Source: Serripes groenlandicus (taxonomy: Eukaryota; Mollusca; Bivalvia; Cardiida; Cardiidae). Taken from it: a stretch of 64,000 bases of DNA. Positions 49,241 to 56,119 of this stretch are shown one piece after another. The notes under the pieces are model-generated. The model saw only the letters and a list, made by a program, of their open reading frames with translations. It did no database searches and was not told where the DNA came from. Location of the stretch: contig JASEVX010000003.1 of NCBI GenBank assembly GCA_031761405.1, positions 69,872,484 to 69,936,483 of the forward strand, in the 5' to 3' direction. The position numbers were made by a program, and so were the translations under genes. Numbering within the stretch: the stretch's first letter is position 1; each line of letters starts with the position of its first letter.

Positions 49241-51600
49241 TTGTTTACTTTCACTTACTTACTTACTTACATGTAGGCTTCACATTTTTTTTACTCAAAC
49301 ACTCTTTTATACTACCTGAAGTGAATAAATGTATCATCTTTTATTTTACCCTTTCGCTCATACGACAATACTGCAGCAGACGACTTTGAACATATTTTAT
49401 CAAAAAATAGAAAAACTCTATAATTAAATGGATAGCCTATGACTAAAAGTGGAAAACATTGTGGCAAAAGGAGAAATTGCTCGTTTTGAGCAATTTCTTC
49501 TTTTGTCACTATGTTTTCAAAAAGCCGTCTGCTGCAGAGACGTCAAAAAGCGTTTTGGAACATGCTTTCAAATCATGCCCTTTTCCACATGTAGATGCAT
49601 TTTGACAAATCAAGACGAAAATATGAAAAAAATTCCTGAATACAACTTTAATGATTGAGGACAGTTGAAGACATTATGACAAAAGGAGAATTGCTCATAA
49701 TTGGCTCATTACTACATTTGCCACAATTGTTTCCAAACTAGCCTGTAGTAGATTAGTCAAATTGCAGCTGAATATGGGGTCAAGGTTTAATTGTTACTTT
49801 TTGAAGATTGGCTTTTATGTTAATGTTTCATGTTTCTTTTACAGAATCGGCTCAAGCTGCTATTTCATTCCTTAAACAATTTCTCAATCCATTATTCATG
49901 ATTTTACTCGGTGTCCGTCTTTACAGCATCTTGTTCTTTGTACAGAGATTTATCACAAACTTTCACCTAGAGGTAAGTATACCTTTTGCTTACCATATTA
50001 GTTAACCCTTTCCCTCATACGACAATTCTGCAGCAGACATATTTTGTCAAAACATAGAAAATCTGTATAATTGAATCGATAACCTATGACTTAAATTTGG
50101 AAACATTGTGGCAAATGGAAAAATTGCTCATTTTGAGCAATTTCTTCTTTTGTCACTATGTTTTCAAAAAAAAAAACGTCTGCTGCAGAGGCGTCTATAT
50201 GAGGTAAATTAAGACATTAGGTTTATATTCGATATGTCAAACCCTTGGATAGGTAGTGGTAGAGCATCGGCCTCTCAAAGTTCAATCTAACATATAGGCG
50301 GACAATGAAGACTATTAGGAATCCGCTGTGGTCTAGTGGTTAGTGACGGGGATTTAAAACCTGGTGTCCCAGGCTGATGCCCAGTTGTGGTGGTCATGCT
50401 GGAGTGCCATTGGTCAAGGCAGATGTCCTAGCCTAGATCTGGTTTGTTTACTAAGGAACTCTTGTATCAAAAGTAGTCTTGCTGCAGAAGCATCCGAAAG
50501 CGTCTATATGTTGGAGAAAGGGTTAAAGTATAGACGCACTGGTTTCAAGCTATTGCACGTTTTGTGATGCAACGCAGGGGTTCAGCAAGAATGCTTTTCA
50601 TTTAACATTGAAACTAGAAAGGAGCAGAACTCCATCCTCCAAATATGACTTCTGATTAGTCAATTTTGGGAATGAAGTCTAAACTTTTATAGTTGTGAAG
50701 CCTGATCTATAATAAAGATTAGTCAAGTCTGGTGATTTAGGGTCTCTTTTACTTACCATATTTGTCTTCATTTAACCCTTTCCCACATAAATCAAATGTG
50801 CAGCAGATGTCTTTAAAAAATCTCTATAAATGAAAGTATACTTTTTGAATAGAGTTGAAAACATTGTTGCAAAAGTAGAAATTGTTCATCATGAGCTATT
50901 TTTCCTTTCGCGACAATGTTTTCAAAAGTCGTCTGCTGCAGATCCATCAGAAAGTGTTAAAATGTGGGAAAGAGTAAAAGCTACATTGGCATAAAGCTAG
51001 TGGGGCTACACTATAAGGGATTAGTCAGAAGTTACATCTGAAGTAAATTTCGAGGGCTTGGCGTGAAACGGTTGTAACTAAAATTGGAATGTTTTTAACA
51101 AGGTTAATCACCTCGCCATAAAGTCTTTAAAAGCGTTTAATCATTTTTCTTGGTAAACAATGGAAATGTTAAAGCCATTGCTTACATTGTTTACAAAGGG
51201 GTCAAAATTGACCCTAAACCAGGGTTTTTAGTTACAAAAAACCGTTTCAGCAATTCATCTTATGTGTTGCAATATGTCATGCCAAAAAACATGTACTTGT
51301 TAATTGCAGAAAGAAGATATATTCTTTGAAGACATAGACATAGAGGTTTCACCATGGAAATCAACTTTAACTATCAAACTTTCTGTTGTGTTCATGGTTA
51401 CCCAAACTACCATCAAATTATTCAACCAGTGTAGAGGGCGACATATTTTACCAACCTCTCTAAATCATATTGTCAGCTATGTTTGGCCACAGGATTTGTT
51501 GTTCGGGAGACTGTTACAAATAATAGTGGTGAATAGTTTCTATATTTGGAGGTTGTACTGTGCGGATGATTGGCAGTGGAGTGATTGGTTCTCAGCTTGA
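30761..51600 (+). CDS. Eight-exon multi-pass membrane protein, 390 aa, family unidentified
   Basis: Exons: 30761-30922, 36426-36656, 40322-40442, 42701-42766, 45714-45828, 48117-48175, 49845-49972, 51310-51600 (TGA). All junctions have GT/AG ends and compatible phases, and the sum is 1173 nt, 391 codons. Exon 1 is an ATG followed by 54 hydrophobic-rich codons ending at GTAAGA. The protein has roughly seven to eight hydrophobic segments (about residues 6-24, 33-52, 62-84, 132-150, 161-185, 193-210, 272-295 and one near the C-terminus). An acidic linker (IQEDEEGAWKWK) ends exon 2, and the C-terminus is Trp-rich (DDWQWSDWFSA). The exon 3/4 junction is least certain: only the second AG (42699-42700) avoids a stop. 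I considered TMEM161 and TMEM39 but recall no convincing match. It is probably an endomembrane or plasma-membrane protein. Confidence 0.8.
30995..32537 (-). mobile_element. tRNA-headed SINE split by a TIR element
   Basis: On the reverse strand the head reads GCCGGATAGCTCAGTTGG (32519-32537 region) and continues, after a 1250-bp interruption, with TAGTGATGCAGGCTATCAAT and a body matching the SINE at 51891. The tail ends near 30995. The TIR element at 31269-32518 has inserted into the A-box region. Confidence 0.7.
31269..32518. mobile_element. Non-autonomous hAT-like element with long TIRs and GAAAACAA repeats
   Basis: Terminal inverted repeats of about 75 bp start GGTATAGCTA and share GATAGCGAAAACAACTTG and TTTTCGCGAAAACAACTT. 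The 8-bp target duplication AACTGAGC is at 31261-31268 and 32519-32526. The interior has three tandem copies of a 215-222-bp repeat (about 31304-31905), then a degenerate array of CTAACGAAAATGACTT-like words (31905-32125). No transposase frame is visible. The 118-codon frame at 31807-32163 is a by-product of the array. The 8-bp duplication fits hAT-superfamily elements, but the ends are not the usual CAGGG. Confidence 0.75.
32571..32690. mobile_element. TTAA MITE fragment, 5' half
   Basis: Begins TTAACCCTTTTCCACATGC and carries CTCTGCAGCAGAGAATTG and GTGGCAAAAGAAAATTTCTC. The right half is missing. Confidence 0.5.
32691..33203. other. Intronic stretch without recognisable features
   Basis: AT-rich intron 1 sequence of the membrane-protein gene. 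A short AGGCTAAG-type repeat lies at 32697-32740; I see nothing else. Confidence 0.4.
33204..33433. mobile_element. TTAA-flanked palindromic MITE, complete reference copy
   Basis: TTAA at both ends (33204-33207, 33430-33433), with inverted ends CCCTTTCCCTCATA. The arms continue as an imperfect full-length foldback: GCAGCAGACGGC near the left matches GTCGTCTGCTGC near the right, and GAAATTGCACAAAACGTGC folds on itself in the centre. It is non-coding. TTAA target sites are the hallmark of piggyBac transposases, so it is probably a piggyBac-mobilised MITE. More than twenty relatives are in this window. Confidence 0.8.
33434..34037. other. Intronic stretch without recognisable features
   Basis: Intron 1 of the membrane-protein gene. 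Includes a 13-bp A tract at 33580. The frames at 33555-33776 lack splice sites or family resemblance. Confidence 0.35.
34038..34393. mobile_element. TTAA MITE with an internal partial duplication
   Basis: TTAA at 34038-34041 and 34390-34393. A block of about 125 bp from the left arm to the centre (CTCTGCAGCAG to CTTTTAGTCATAGG) is present twice in direct order, making this copy longer than the usual 230 bp. Confidence 0.7.
34640..34740 (+). repeat. Short imperfect repeats of GTGTCCTGTTACA
   Basis: Four to five copies of TTGGTGTCCTGTTACAC-like words are spaced about 20-30 bp apart, with a further diverged one at 34490. Intronic. Confidence 0.5.
34900..35090 (+). mobile_element. tRNA-Gly-like SINE
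   Basis: GGTGATGTAGTGGTAGAGC resembles a tRNA A box, and GTGGATCTAATCCCCGG a B box, as in tRNA-derived SINE heads. The body runs to just before the pearl-like element. It is not a functional tRNA: the arms do not close. Confidence 0.5.
35091..36088 (+). mobile_element. Pearl/HINE-like element with five 161-bp core repeats
   Basis: Starts TTTTAGCTCTACTGGCCAAA followed by GTCC/GTGT-rich DNA and AAACAATTGCTTGTGAACGC. GATTATGGCCCTTGAAATTG then recurs at 35291, 35452, 35613, 35774 and 35929. It ends with a small hairpin CATAGGCCCTCATGGGCCTC then TTG. Bivalve pearl elements have a core of about 160-bp repeats and a short microsatellite, which this fits. Two relatives are at 54731 and 56214. It lies in intron 1 of the membrane-protein gene. 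Confidence 0.65.
36809..38806 (+). repeat. 35-bp minisatellite, about 55 copies
   Basis: The unit is GAGCTCTGAGAACATGTAAA plus AATGCCCCTTATCTA. Copies are most diverged at the left end (36809-37040) and nearly uniform in the middle, as expected from expansion by unequal exchange. It lies in intron 2 of the membrane-protein gene. There are no unique spacers, so it is not CRISPR. Confidence 0.95.
38807..39324. other. Intronic stretch with degraded repeats
   Basis: Contains three copies of an ACAGTTCTAGTTAGA-like word (39150-39300) and a faint MITE arm at 39020-39090 (TTTTCAAAAGTTGTCTGCTG). Nothing coding. Confidence 0.4.
39325..39531. mobile_element. TTAA MITE
   Basis: TTAA at both ends, left arm CCCTTTCCCACATGCAGACG, right arm CTATATAAGGGAAAGGG. 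The central hairpin GAAATTGCTCGTTTTGAGC is intact. The left arm is shortened by about 20 bp. Confidence 0.75.
39905..39997. mobile_element. TTAA MITE fragment, left arm only
   Basis: AAACCCTTTCCCTCATACGA through AATTGAATCGATAA, then breaks off. Confidence 0.6.
40079..40290. mobile_element. TTAA MITE directly upstream of exon 3
   Basis: TTAA at 40079-40082 and 40287-40290. Its right end is 31 bp before the exon 3 acceptor, so the branch point would lie in or next to it. Confidence 0.75.
40644..40873. mobile_element. TTAA MITE
   Basis: TTAA at 40644-40647 and 40870-40873. The central palindrome GAAATTGCTCATTATGAG is present. Confidence 0.75.
41153..41193. repeat. Perfect 12-bp inverted repeat hairpin
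   Basis: ATAAAGACCACC (41153-41164) and GGTGGTCTTTAT (41182-41193) flank a 17-base loop. It resembles the terminus of an unidentified repeat beginning GTGGAACCTGTG. Confidence 0.6.
41293..42690 (+). repeat. 42-bp minisatellite, about 33 copies, ending at exon 4
   Basis: The unit is GTATATAAAAGTTATGACTT plus GGCTGTCTATCCAGGTACAGCT. Because 42 is a multiple of three and the unit lacks stops in several frames, long frames open by chance: 1056 bp on the + strand (41562-42617) and 1704 bp on the - strand (41206-42909). These encode 14-residue repeats and are not credible genes. Each unit contains TATCCAG|GTACAG, which looks like an acceptor followed directly by a donor. The array runs to within 11 bp of the exon 4 acceptor. 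Confidence 0.95.
42773..42988. mobile_element. TTAA MITE inserted at the exon 4 splice donor
   Basis: The left end TCAACCCTTTCCCACATTG begins six bases into the intron (the donor GTAAGT starts at 42767). The right end is GGAAATGGTTAA. The left TTAA has become TCAA. Confidence 0.7.
43049..43175. mobile_element. TTAA MITE, left half, truncated at the LINE
   Basis: AGCCATTTCCCACAATATGG through TTTTGCCACAATTGTTTTCA, then LINE sequence begins. It is either interrupted by the LINE or joined to it by deletion. Confidence 0.6.
43178..44910 (+). pseudogene. Broken non-LTR retrotransposon (Jockey/CR1-like) reverse transcriptase
   Basis: Pieces of a LINE reverse transcriptase in successive frames: KASGPDGI (near 43267), the W-x-A-x-V/GD/NYRP block (43383-43455), AFDKVWH (near 43645), GVPQGSILGPLLF (near 43806), and the catalytic box as RLFTDDTSLY where FADD is usual (near 43893). 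A C-terminal C-x-C/H/C cluster (CACGQIENTLHYLLECP) is near 44790-44840. Several stops and frameshifts separate them, and the endonuclease half is missing. It sits in intron 4 of the membrane-protein gene and is dead. Confidence 0.85.
44911..45475. other. Probable LINE 3' flank and intron sequence
   Basis: AT-rich with a CT-rich tract (45100-45180). No conserved coding signal, poly-A tail or clear target duplication seen. Confidence 0.35.
45476..45665. mobile_element. TTAA MITE upstream of exon 5
   Basis: TTAA at both ends. About 40 bp around the central hairpin is deleted. The right end lies 48 bp before the exon 5 acceptor. Confidence 0.75.
46035..46640 (+). repeat. 80-bp tandem repeat built of two 40-bp halves
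   Basis: About seven copies of GTCAATGTCATATTTGGGTT plus TTGGAACCTGTAATTCCAAG, followed by a diverged half with GTTATATTTCAGTTTGGGAC. The two halves are themselves homologous, so it is a higher-order minisatellite. It lies in intron 5. Confidence 0.85.
46685..46830. mobile_element. Degraded TTAA MITE
   Basis: GAAATTGCTCATAATGAGC, then TTTACCATAATGTTTTAG, then GTAGTCTGCTGTGGAATTG and GGAGAAGGGT. Only the right half and centre are visible. Confidence 0.5.
46861..47512. mobile_element. TIR element with 132-bp internal tandem repeats
   Basis: Inverted ends of about 43 bp share TGGTCACATCTTACG and TCACGCAC on both sides, with about five mismatches. The interior is three copies of a 131-132-bp repeat marked by TAGGGTATCACTATG (46971, 47103, 47234), dense in the word ACTACGGTCAA. 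No coding sequence and no clear target duplication. Class unknown. Confidence 0.75.
47626..47909 (+). mobile_element. tRNA-headed SINE, near full length
   Basis: The head GAAGCTCAGTTGGTATCGAC (A box) and ATGAGTTTGAATCCCAGC (B box) is followed by a body and a tail AACGGCATTAAACCTCAACC ending in CAATCAATTG. Same family as 51891-52172, 58250-58470 and the antisense copies in the array. Confidence 0.8.
48508..49175. mobile_element. Repeat element with AGCTCACCTG/CAGGTGAGCG ends
   Basis: Begins AGCTCACCTGTGCATGAAGG and ends CAGGTGAGCGATATAGGACC. Contains a CTGT microsatellite at 48566-48580. It is non-coding, in intron 6. Repeats with such ends are common in bivalve genomes. The transposon class is not clear. 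Confidence 0.5.
49208..49275 (+). repeat. (TCTG)n and (ACTT)n microsatellites
   Basis: About eight TCTG units at 49209-49239, then four to five ACTT units at 49251-49272. Confidence 0.9.
49346..49556. mobile_element. TTAA MITE, right end damaged
   Basis: TTTACCCTTTCGCTCATACG on the left and a central GAAATTGCTCGTTTTGAGC. It breaks off after GACGTCAAAAAGCG. Confidence 0.65.
50002..50212. mobile_element. TTAA MITE 29 bp after the exon 7 donor
   Basis: TTAA at 50002-50005 and 50209-50212. An A tract at 50166-50176 replaces part of the right arm. Confidence 0.7.
50320..50525 (+). mobile_element. tRNA-like SINE fragment followed by a MITE tail
   Basis: GTGGTCTAGTGGTTAGTGAC resembles a tRNA A box. 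The last 60 bp (GTCTTGCTGCAGAAGCATCC to GAAAGGGTTAA) are the right end of a TTAA MITE. Confidence 0.45.
50772..50977. mobile_element. TTAA MITE
   Basis: TTAACCCTTTCCCACATAAA on the left and TGTGGGAAAGAGTAAA on the right (decayed TTAA). The central ATTGTTCATCATGAG is present. Confidence 0.65.
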
Positions 51601-51778
51601 TTACATCTGCCTTTCTATCCCTCTCCAACATACAGCAAAACTGCAGAAAATGACATCTAGGCAAAAATATGGAAAATATGGATAAATAAAAGTATCATTT
51701 TGTATAGAGTTGAAAACAATCATGAGCAATTTCTCCTTTTGCCACAATATTTTCAAAAGTGGGTGGGTAAGGGTTAAT
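51601..51778. mobile_element. TTAA MITE remnant forming the 3' end of the membrane-protein gene
   Basis: CCCTCTCCAACATACAG through CAATTTCTCCTTTTGCCACA to GGGTAAGGGTTAA. It starts about 17 bp after the stop codon. AATAAA at 51685-51690 lies inside it, 85 bp after the stop, and a second AATAAA follows at 51787-51792. Confidence 0.6.
51685..51690 (+). terminator. Candidate polyadenylation signal of the membrane-protein gene
   Basis: Canonical AATAAA 85 bp downstream of the TGA at 51598-51600, in MITE-derived sequence. A GT/T-rich stretch (ATTTTGTATAGAGTTG) follows within 30 bp. Confidence 0.5.
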
Positions 51779-51890
51779 TGATTAAATAATAAACTTCTTA
51801 CACACCTTTCATTGTTATCTCTGTGTTGCTTGGGTTTAACTTTGGAAACTAATTAAGTGGTATTTGTGAAACAATATACTTCAAATATTT

Positions 51891-52172
51891 TGGCCCCAGT
51901 AGCTCTATTGTTAGCGACGCAGGCTGTCAATCCAGGGGTTATGAGTTCAAACCCCAGCTTTGTCCAACATTCTTTCCGACATTTGACAAAAATCATTGTG
52001 AAAAGTGTCATTCTTCTTCCACCAATGGGCTTTTATGTGGAAAAGCAGCCAGTTGCTTGGAAAGAATGCTGTATGAAGTATTGGTGTGAGAAAGCCAAGA
52101 AACATATGAGTAGGCGACCTGATATGACTGAAAAATTGTTGAAAACGGCGACAAACCGCAATCAATCAATCC
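51891..52172 (+). mobile_element. tRNA-headed SINE, near full length
   Basis: The head GTAGCTCTATTGTTAGCGAC and GGTTATGAGTTCAAACCCC keeps recognisable A and B boxes. The body is collinear with 47626-47909, and the tail ends in CAATCAATCAATCC. Confidence 0.8.
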
Positions 52173-52419
52173 AATATTTTTTAACACAATATATTAGATT
52201 TGTATCTTGGCTGTACCACATGATTCTAAGGGTATTTATCTGTGGACGGCCTTTAATGTGTATACTTACGCAGTTTAGCACACAAAAAAGTACTTTGGTT
52301 ATAGAATCATTCTGTTTTTGGTCATGTAAAGCATGATTAATCTTGAATATTATAAGTGACTACTTTATGAATATGTAACTGCACACAGATATAAACAACT
52401 CTGACGCATCTGTTGCAGG

Positions 52420-52647
52420 CGACCCTTTCCCACCTGCAGACGCAATTTGATGCAATAGCAGCAGACGACTTTTGAAAACATTTTGGCCAAAAGTGAAATT
52501 GCTCATGATGAGCAATTTCTCCTTTGGCCACAATGTTTTCAACTTTATTTAACAATTAAGCTATCTTTTATGGACATTTTTCAGGTTTTTGTCACTATGT
52601 TTTCAATGTCGTTTGCTGCAGATTTGTTGTATGTGGGAAAGGGTTAA
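52420..52647. mobile_element. TTAA MITE, first of an adjacent pair
   Basis: GACCCTTTCCCACCTGCAG on the left and GTATGTGGGAAAGGGTTAA on the right. The central hairpin GAAATTGCTCATGATGAGC is nearly perfect. Confidence 0.7.
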
Positions 52648-52863
52648 CCTACAGATGCTTTTTGATGTCTCTGCAGTAGACGACTTTTGACAACACTGTG
52701 ACAAATGGAGAAATTTATCAAATCGAGCAATTTCTTCTTTTGCCACAATGTTTCAAGCTTTATTCAATAAGTGTTATTTCATTTATAGACAGTTTCCGTA
52801 TTTTAAGATAATTGTTTTTAAAGGGGTCTGCTTCAGATTTATTGTTTGTGGGAAAGGGGTTTA
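52644..52863. mobile_element. TTAA MITE, second of the pair, sharing the TTAA
   Basis: Starts at the TTAA that ends the previous copy and runs to TTTGTGGGAAAGGGGTTTAA. Its left terminus has lost the CCTTTCCCA stretch. Confidence 0.6.
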
Positions 52864-53144
52864 ATGAAGAAAATGTATATATTGGGAAAGTTAAGACTTG
52901 ATCTAGATAGGGAATTACCTATTTGATGTATTGTTTACAATATGTATGTGCGATTCTCTAGGCAAACCAACCTGAATGTATGTTGGACTAGTTTCCAAAA
53001 AGATCTGTTTGCACATACAAAGATACATCATATATCAGAGACGTCCATGACTTGTGATCAGACTGCGCAGATAAGCAGCGTGATCTTGATCTTCACTGGT
53101 CACAAAAGCCTTAAGGTTGGTTTATATAGAGCAACGCTCATAAA

Positions 53145-53366
53145 TTAACCCTTACCCACATACAGACGCTTTCTGATGCCTTTGCAGCAGACAACTTTTG
53201 AAAACATGATGGCAAATGGAGAAATTGCTCATAATGACAAATTTCTCCATTTGCCACAATATTTTCAACTCTATTCAATAATTATTCTCCCCTTTATAGA
53301 GATTTTCCATAATTGTGTGGCCATGTTTTCAAAGTAGATTGCTGCGGATGTGTAAGAAAGGGTTAA
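53145..53366. mobile_element. TTAA MITE
   Basis: TTAA at 53145-53148 and 53363-53366. The central arms GGCAAATGGAGAAATTGCTC and CAAATTTCTCCATTTGCC pair. Confidence 0.7.
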
Positions 53367-53440
53367 AGTGTGCCTGCTTCGAAAATGTCTGAAGAAATAT
53401 ATGGAACCTCTTTACAATTATGTCTTTTTTTTAGATAGAC

Positions 53441-53973
53441 CAGGGCTACAGATAAGTAGCTTTTTTGCTTAAAAAAGCAAAAGAATTGTCAAAAAAAGCA
53501 ATTCTTTTTAAAATGACGAGTACTCAAAAGCAAACAAAATGTAAATAAAGCAATTGTTTACATTTGTGTTGCTTACATTTTCTACATTAAATCAAACAAG
53601 ATCCAAATGGAATAAAAAGTATCTATGGCTTGATGTGAACGAGACAAATTCTAAGCTTCAGATGTACACTGTGCATACAGATTAAAGCAAAACTAATCTT
53701 AAAAAATGTCTGGATGAATGAGGGATCCCCAAATATATAGATTTGCCAACAATTAGAAACATTAGTTAAACAACATTGAAATATTGTGAGAAAAGGAGAA
53801 TTTGCTCATTATGTCTCCCTTTGCCACGATGATTTCAAGTCATACTAAAACGTAATTTCAAAAAAATGATGGGGTAAAATTATTCCTGTTACTTAAATTT
53901 AAAAAAAAAAGCAATTCTCTGAAAAACAATGGGGTAAATACCCAATTCACTGAAAAAGTTATCTGTAGCCCTG
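53441..53973. mobile_element. CAGGG-ended non-autonomous hAT-like element
   Basis: Inverted ends CAGGGCTACAGATAA and TTATCTGTAGCCCTG are exact for 15 bp. Flanks GATAGAC and GATAGAG agree at six of seven bases. The interior is A/T-rich with several AAAAAAGCAATTCTTT-like words and a MITE fragment near 53790. Sequence to its right (53974-54080) is a TTAA MITE fragment. CAGGG ends are typical of hAT elements. Confidence 0.65.
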
Positions 53974-54730
53974 GATAGAGTAGAAAACATTGTGGGAAAA
54001 AAACAGGAAAATGCTAATAATGAGCATTTCTCTCTTTTCTCAAAACGATTTTAAAATTTGTCTTCAGCGGACATTTGTGACAACAGAAGGCTTATGTTGA
54101 ATGTTTAGCCATAGACTTTTGAAAACTGTGAGAAAAGGAGACTTACTCAATAGTTGCAATTTCTAATTTTTGCATATTGTTTCTAATCACATCTAAGCAA
54201 GTTATATTCTCTTATGTTAGTATTATATACATGTATGTGTATTTTGCAGTTATGCTCATGTTGAATAGATCTGATATTAATTTGCATAATAAAATAAATG
54301 GGCCTAAAAATATTACTTCCATCATTTATCTTATGCTAATATAAAACCAATTTGTTGCCATTTTTTAATGATGAATAACAGTCAAAAATGCTGATACAGT
54401 GCTGAAAATGTTGTGGAAAAAGGATAAAAGCTTGTTTAAAAAGCAATTTTTCCTTTTTCAAAAGCATTTTCTAAAATAACCATATTTATGAATCTAGTTT
54501 CTAAAACTGTTACTAAATGCTCATGATGTCTTCTTTCTGGTTTGTTTTGTTTGTATTAATGGGGTTTTATGCTGTTTTCAACATTACTTCAGTTATTCAC
54601 TTATTCATGATCCCTGTGTAAACAAACCAGTACTAGGCTAGGAAATGTGCCTTGCCCAAGGGCACACCACATGACCGTCGCTGCATGACCAGTGAGAATC
54701 GGAGAGGCCTGGTTTCATATCCACGAATCT

Positions 54731-55370
54731 AACCAAAGGCCAGAAGAACTTATGTGATGGCGTTGTGTCCGTCGTCTGTGCGTCTGTCCGTAAACAATTG
54801 CTTTTGAACGCGATAAAGTCTTCAGTTTTGATTGTATCTCAATCAAACTTATACAGTTGTTAGATATCCATAAGAGCTTGGTTCCTTTCGCAAACCAGAT
54901 CTGCCCACGCAAGACTTGATTATGGCCCTTGAAATTGTAAAAATTGCTATAATAGAGCTTGTGAACACAATGGAGGCTCCATGTACTATCTGATTTTCAC
55001 TAAACTTAGATAGTAGTTAAATATTGATGAGAGTTTGGTTCCTTTCGAAAACCAGCCAGATGTGCCCTTGCATGACTGGATTATGGCCCTTGAAATTGTC
55101 AAAATTGCTATAGTACAGCTTGTGAACACAATAAAGCCTCCACTTACTATCCACTATCCAATCTTCATGAAACTTAGATAGTAGTCAAATATTGATGAGA
55201 GCTTGGTTCCTTTTGCACACCAGCCAGATCTGCCTATGCAAGACTGGACTATTTTTTATGGCCCTTGAAATTGTCAAAATTGCTATAATACAGCTTGTGA
55301 ACATGCTGTGGATTGAAAATGACCAAAGAACCATGCCAGAAGAGCATAGGCACTCATGGGCCTCTTGTTT
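54731..55370 (+). mobile_element. Pearl/HINE-like element, second copy
   Basis: Starts ACCAAAGGCCAGAAGAACTT and the AAACAATTGC block, has three copies of GATTATGGCCCTTGAAATTG-type repeats plus one altered one, and ends ATGGGCCTCTTGTTTC. A SINE-like 3' fragment precedes it at 54560-54720. Confidence 0.6.
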
Positions 55371-55908
55371 CTGGAGACTCATACCAAGGTCCTGGCAAAA
55401 CTATAAGGGCTGACATTACTCATCATTGGATTTTAACTTTGGATCTTTGCATAAAGATGCTGGTGCCCTAACCCTGGGATGTTTGCATGAAGATCCTGGT
55501 GCCCGAACCCTGGTATTTTGTAATCCATAGGAAAAAGTTTATAGTGGAAGACAGTGGTGCAGTGGTAGAGTGCCGGACTCTCATACCAAGGTCCCAGATT
55601 TAAATCCTGTGATGTGCTCGTTTCGCATTTTGCAGTTTTCCACACAAACGGCACGAGTACTGGTTAATAAATTATATATCTCCAGGAAGCAGTATCGAGC
55701 TTGCTTAAAATAAGCTTAAATCTTGTTTCGCAATCAATGTAAAATTATTAAGTTTAGCTGTTTAAACAATGCAGAGTTTCATGCTTACAGCATCTTAACA
55801 AATTTCGTATTTGAAGAGCTATCTGGGAACTTACATAATTGTTGCAGTAAAGGTGCTATCCATTATTTATACCCCTAGTACAGCCAGATTAAAAACCAGT
55901 AAATTGCG
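55371..55908. other. Intergenic stretch with a tRNA-like SINE head
   Basis: GTGGTGCAGTGGTAGAGTGC at about 55553 and CCAGATTTAAATCCTG resemble A and B boxes. Two GATGCTGGTGCCC/GATCCTGGTGCCC phrases lie at 55457 and 55492. Nothing coding. Confidence 0.35.
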
Positions 55909-56106
55909 TTATCATTTCCCACATATAGATGCTTTCTGAAGCCTGTGCAGCAGACGACTTTTTAAACAATTGTGACAAATGAGTGATTTTCCTTTTGTCA
56001 AAACTATTCAATAAATAAAGCCTTATTTATGTTGATTTTTCATGTCTTTGCCATTATGTTTTAGAAGACGTCTGCAAAAAATGTGTTGTATGTGGGAAAA
56101 GGTTAA
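55909..56106. mobile_element. TTAA MITE, internally shortened
   Basis: TCATTTCCCACATATAGATG on the left and GTATGTGGGAAAAGGTTAA on the right. Part of the centre is missing. Confidence 0.6.
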
Positions 56107-56119
56107 ATTGATTATGCTC

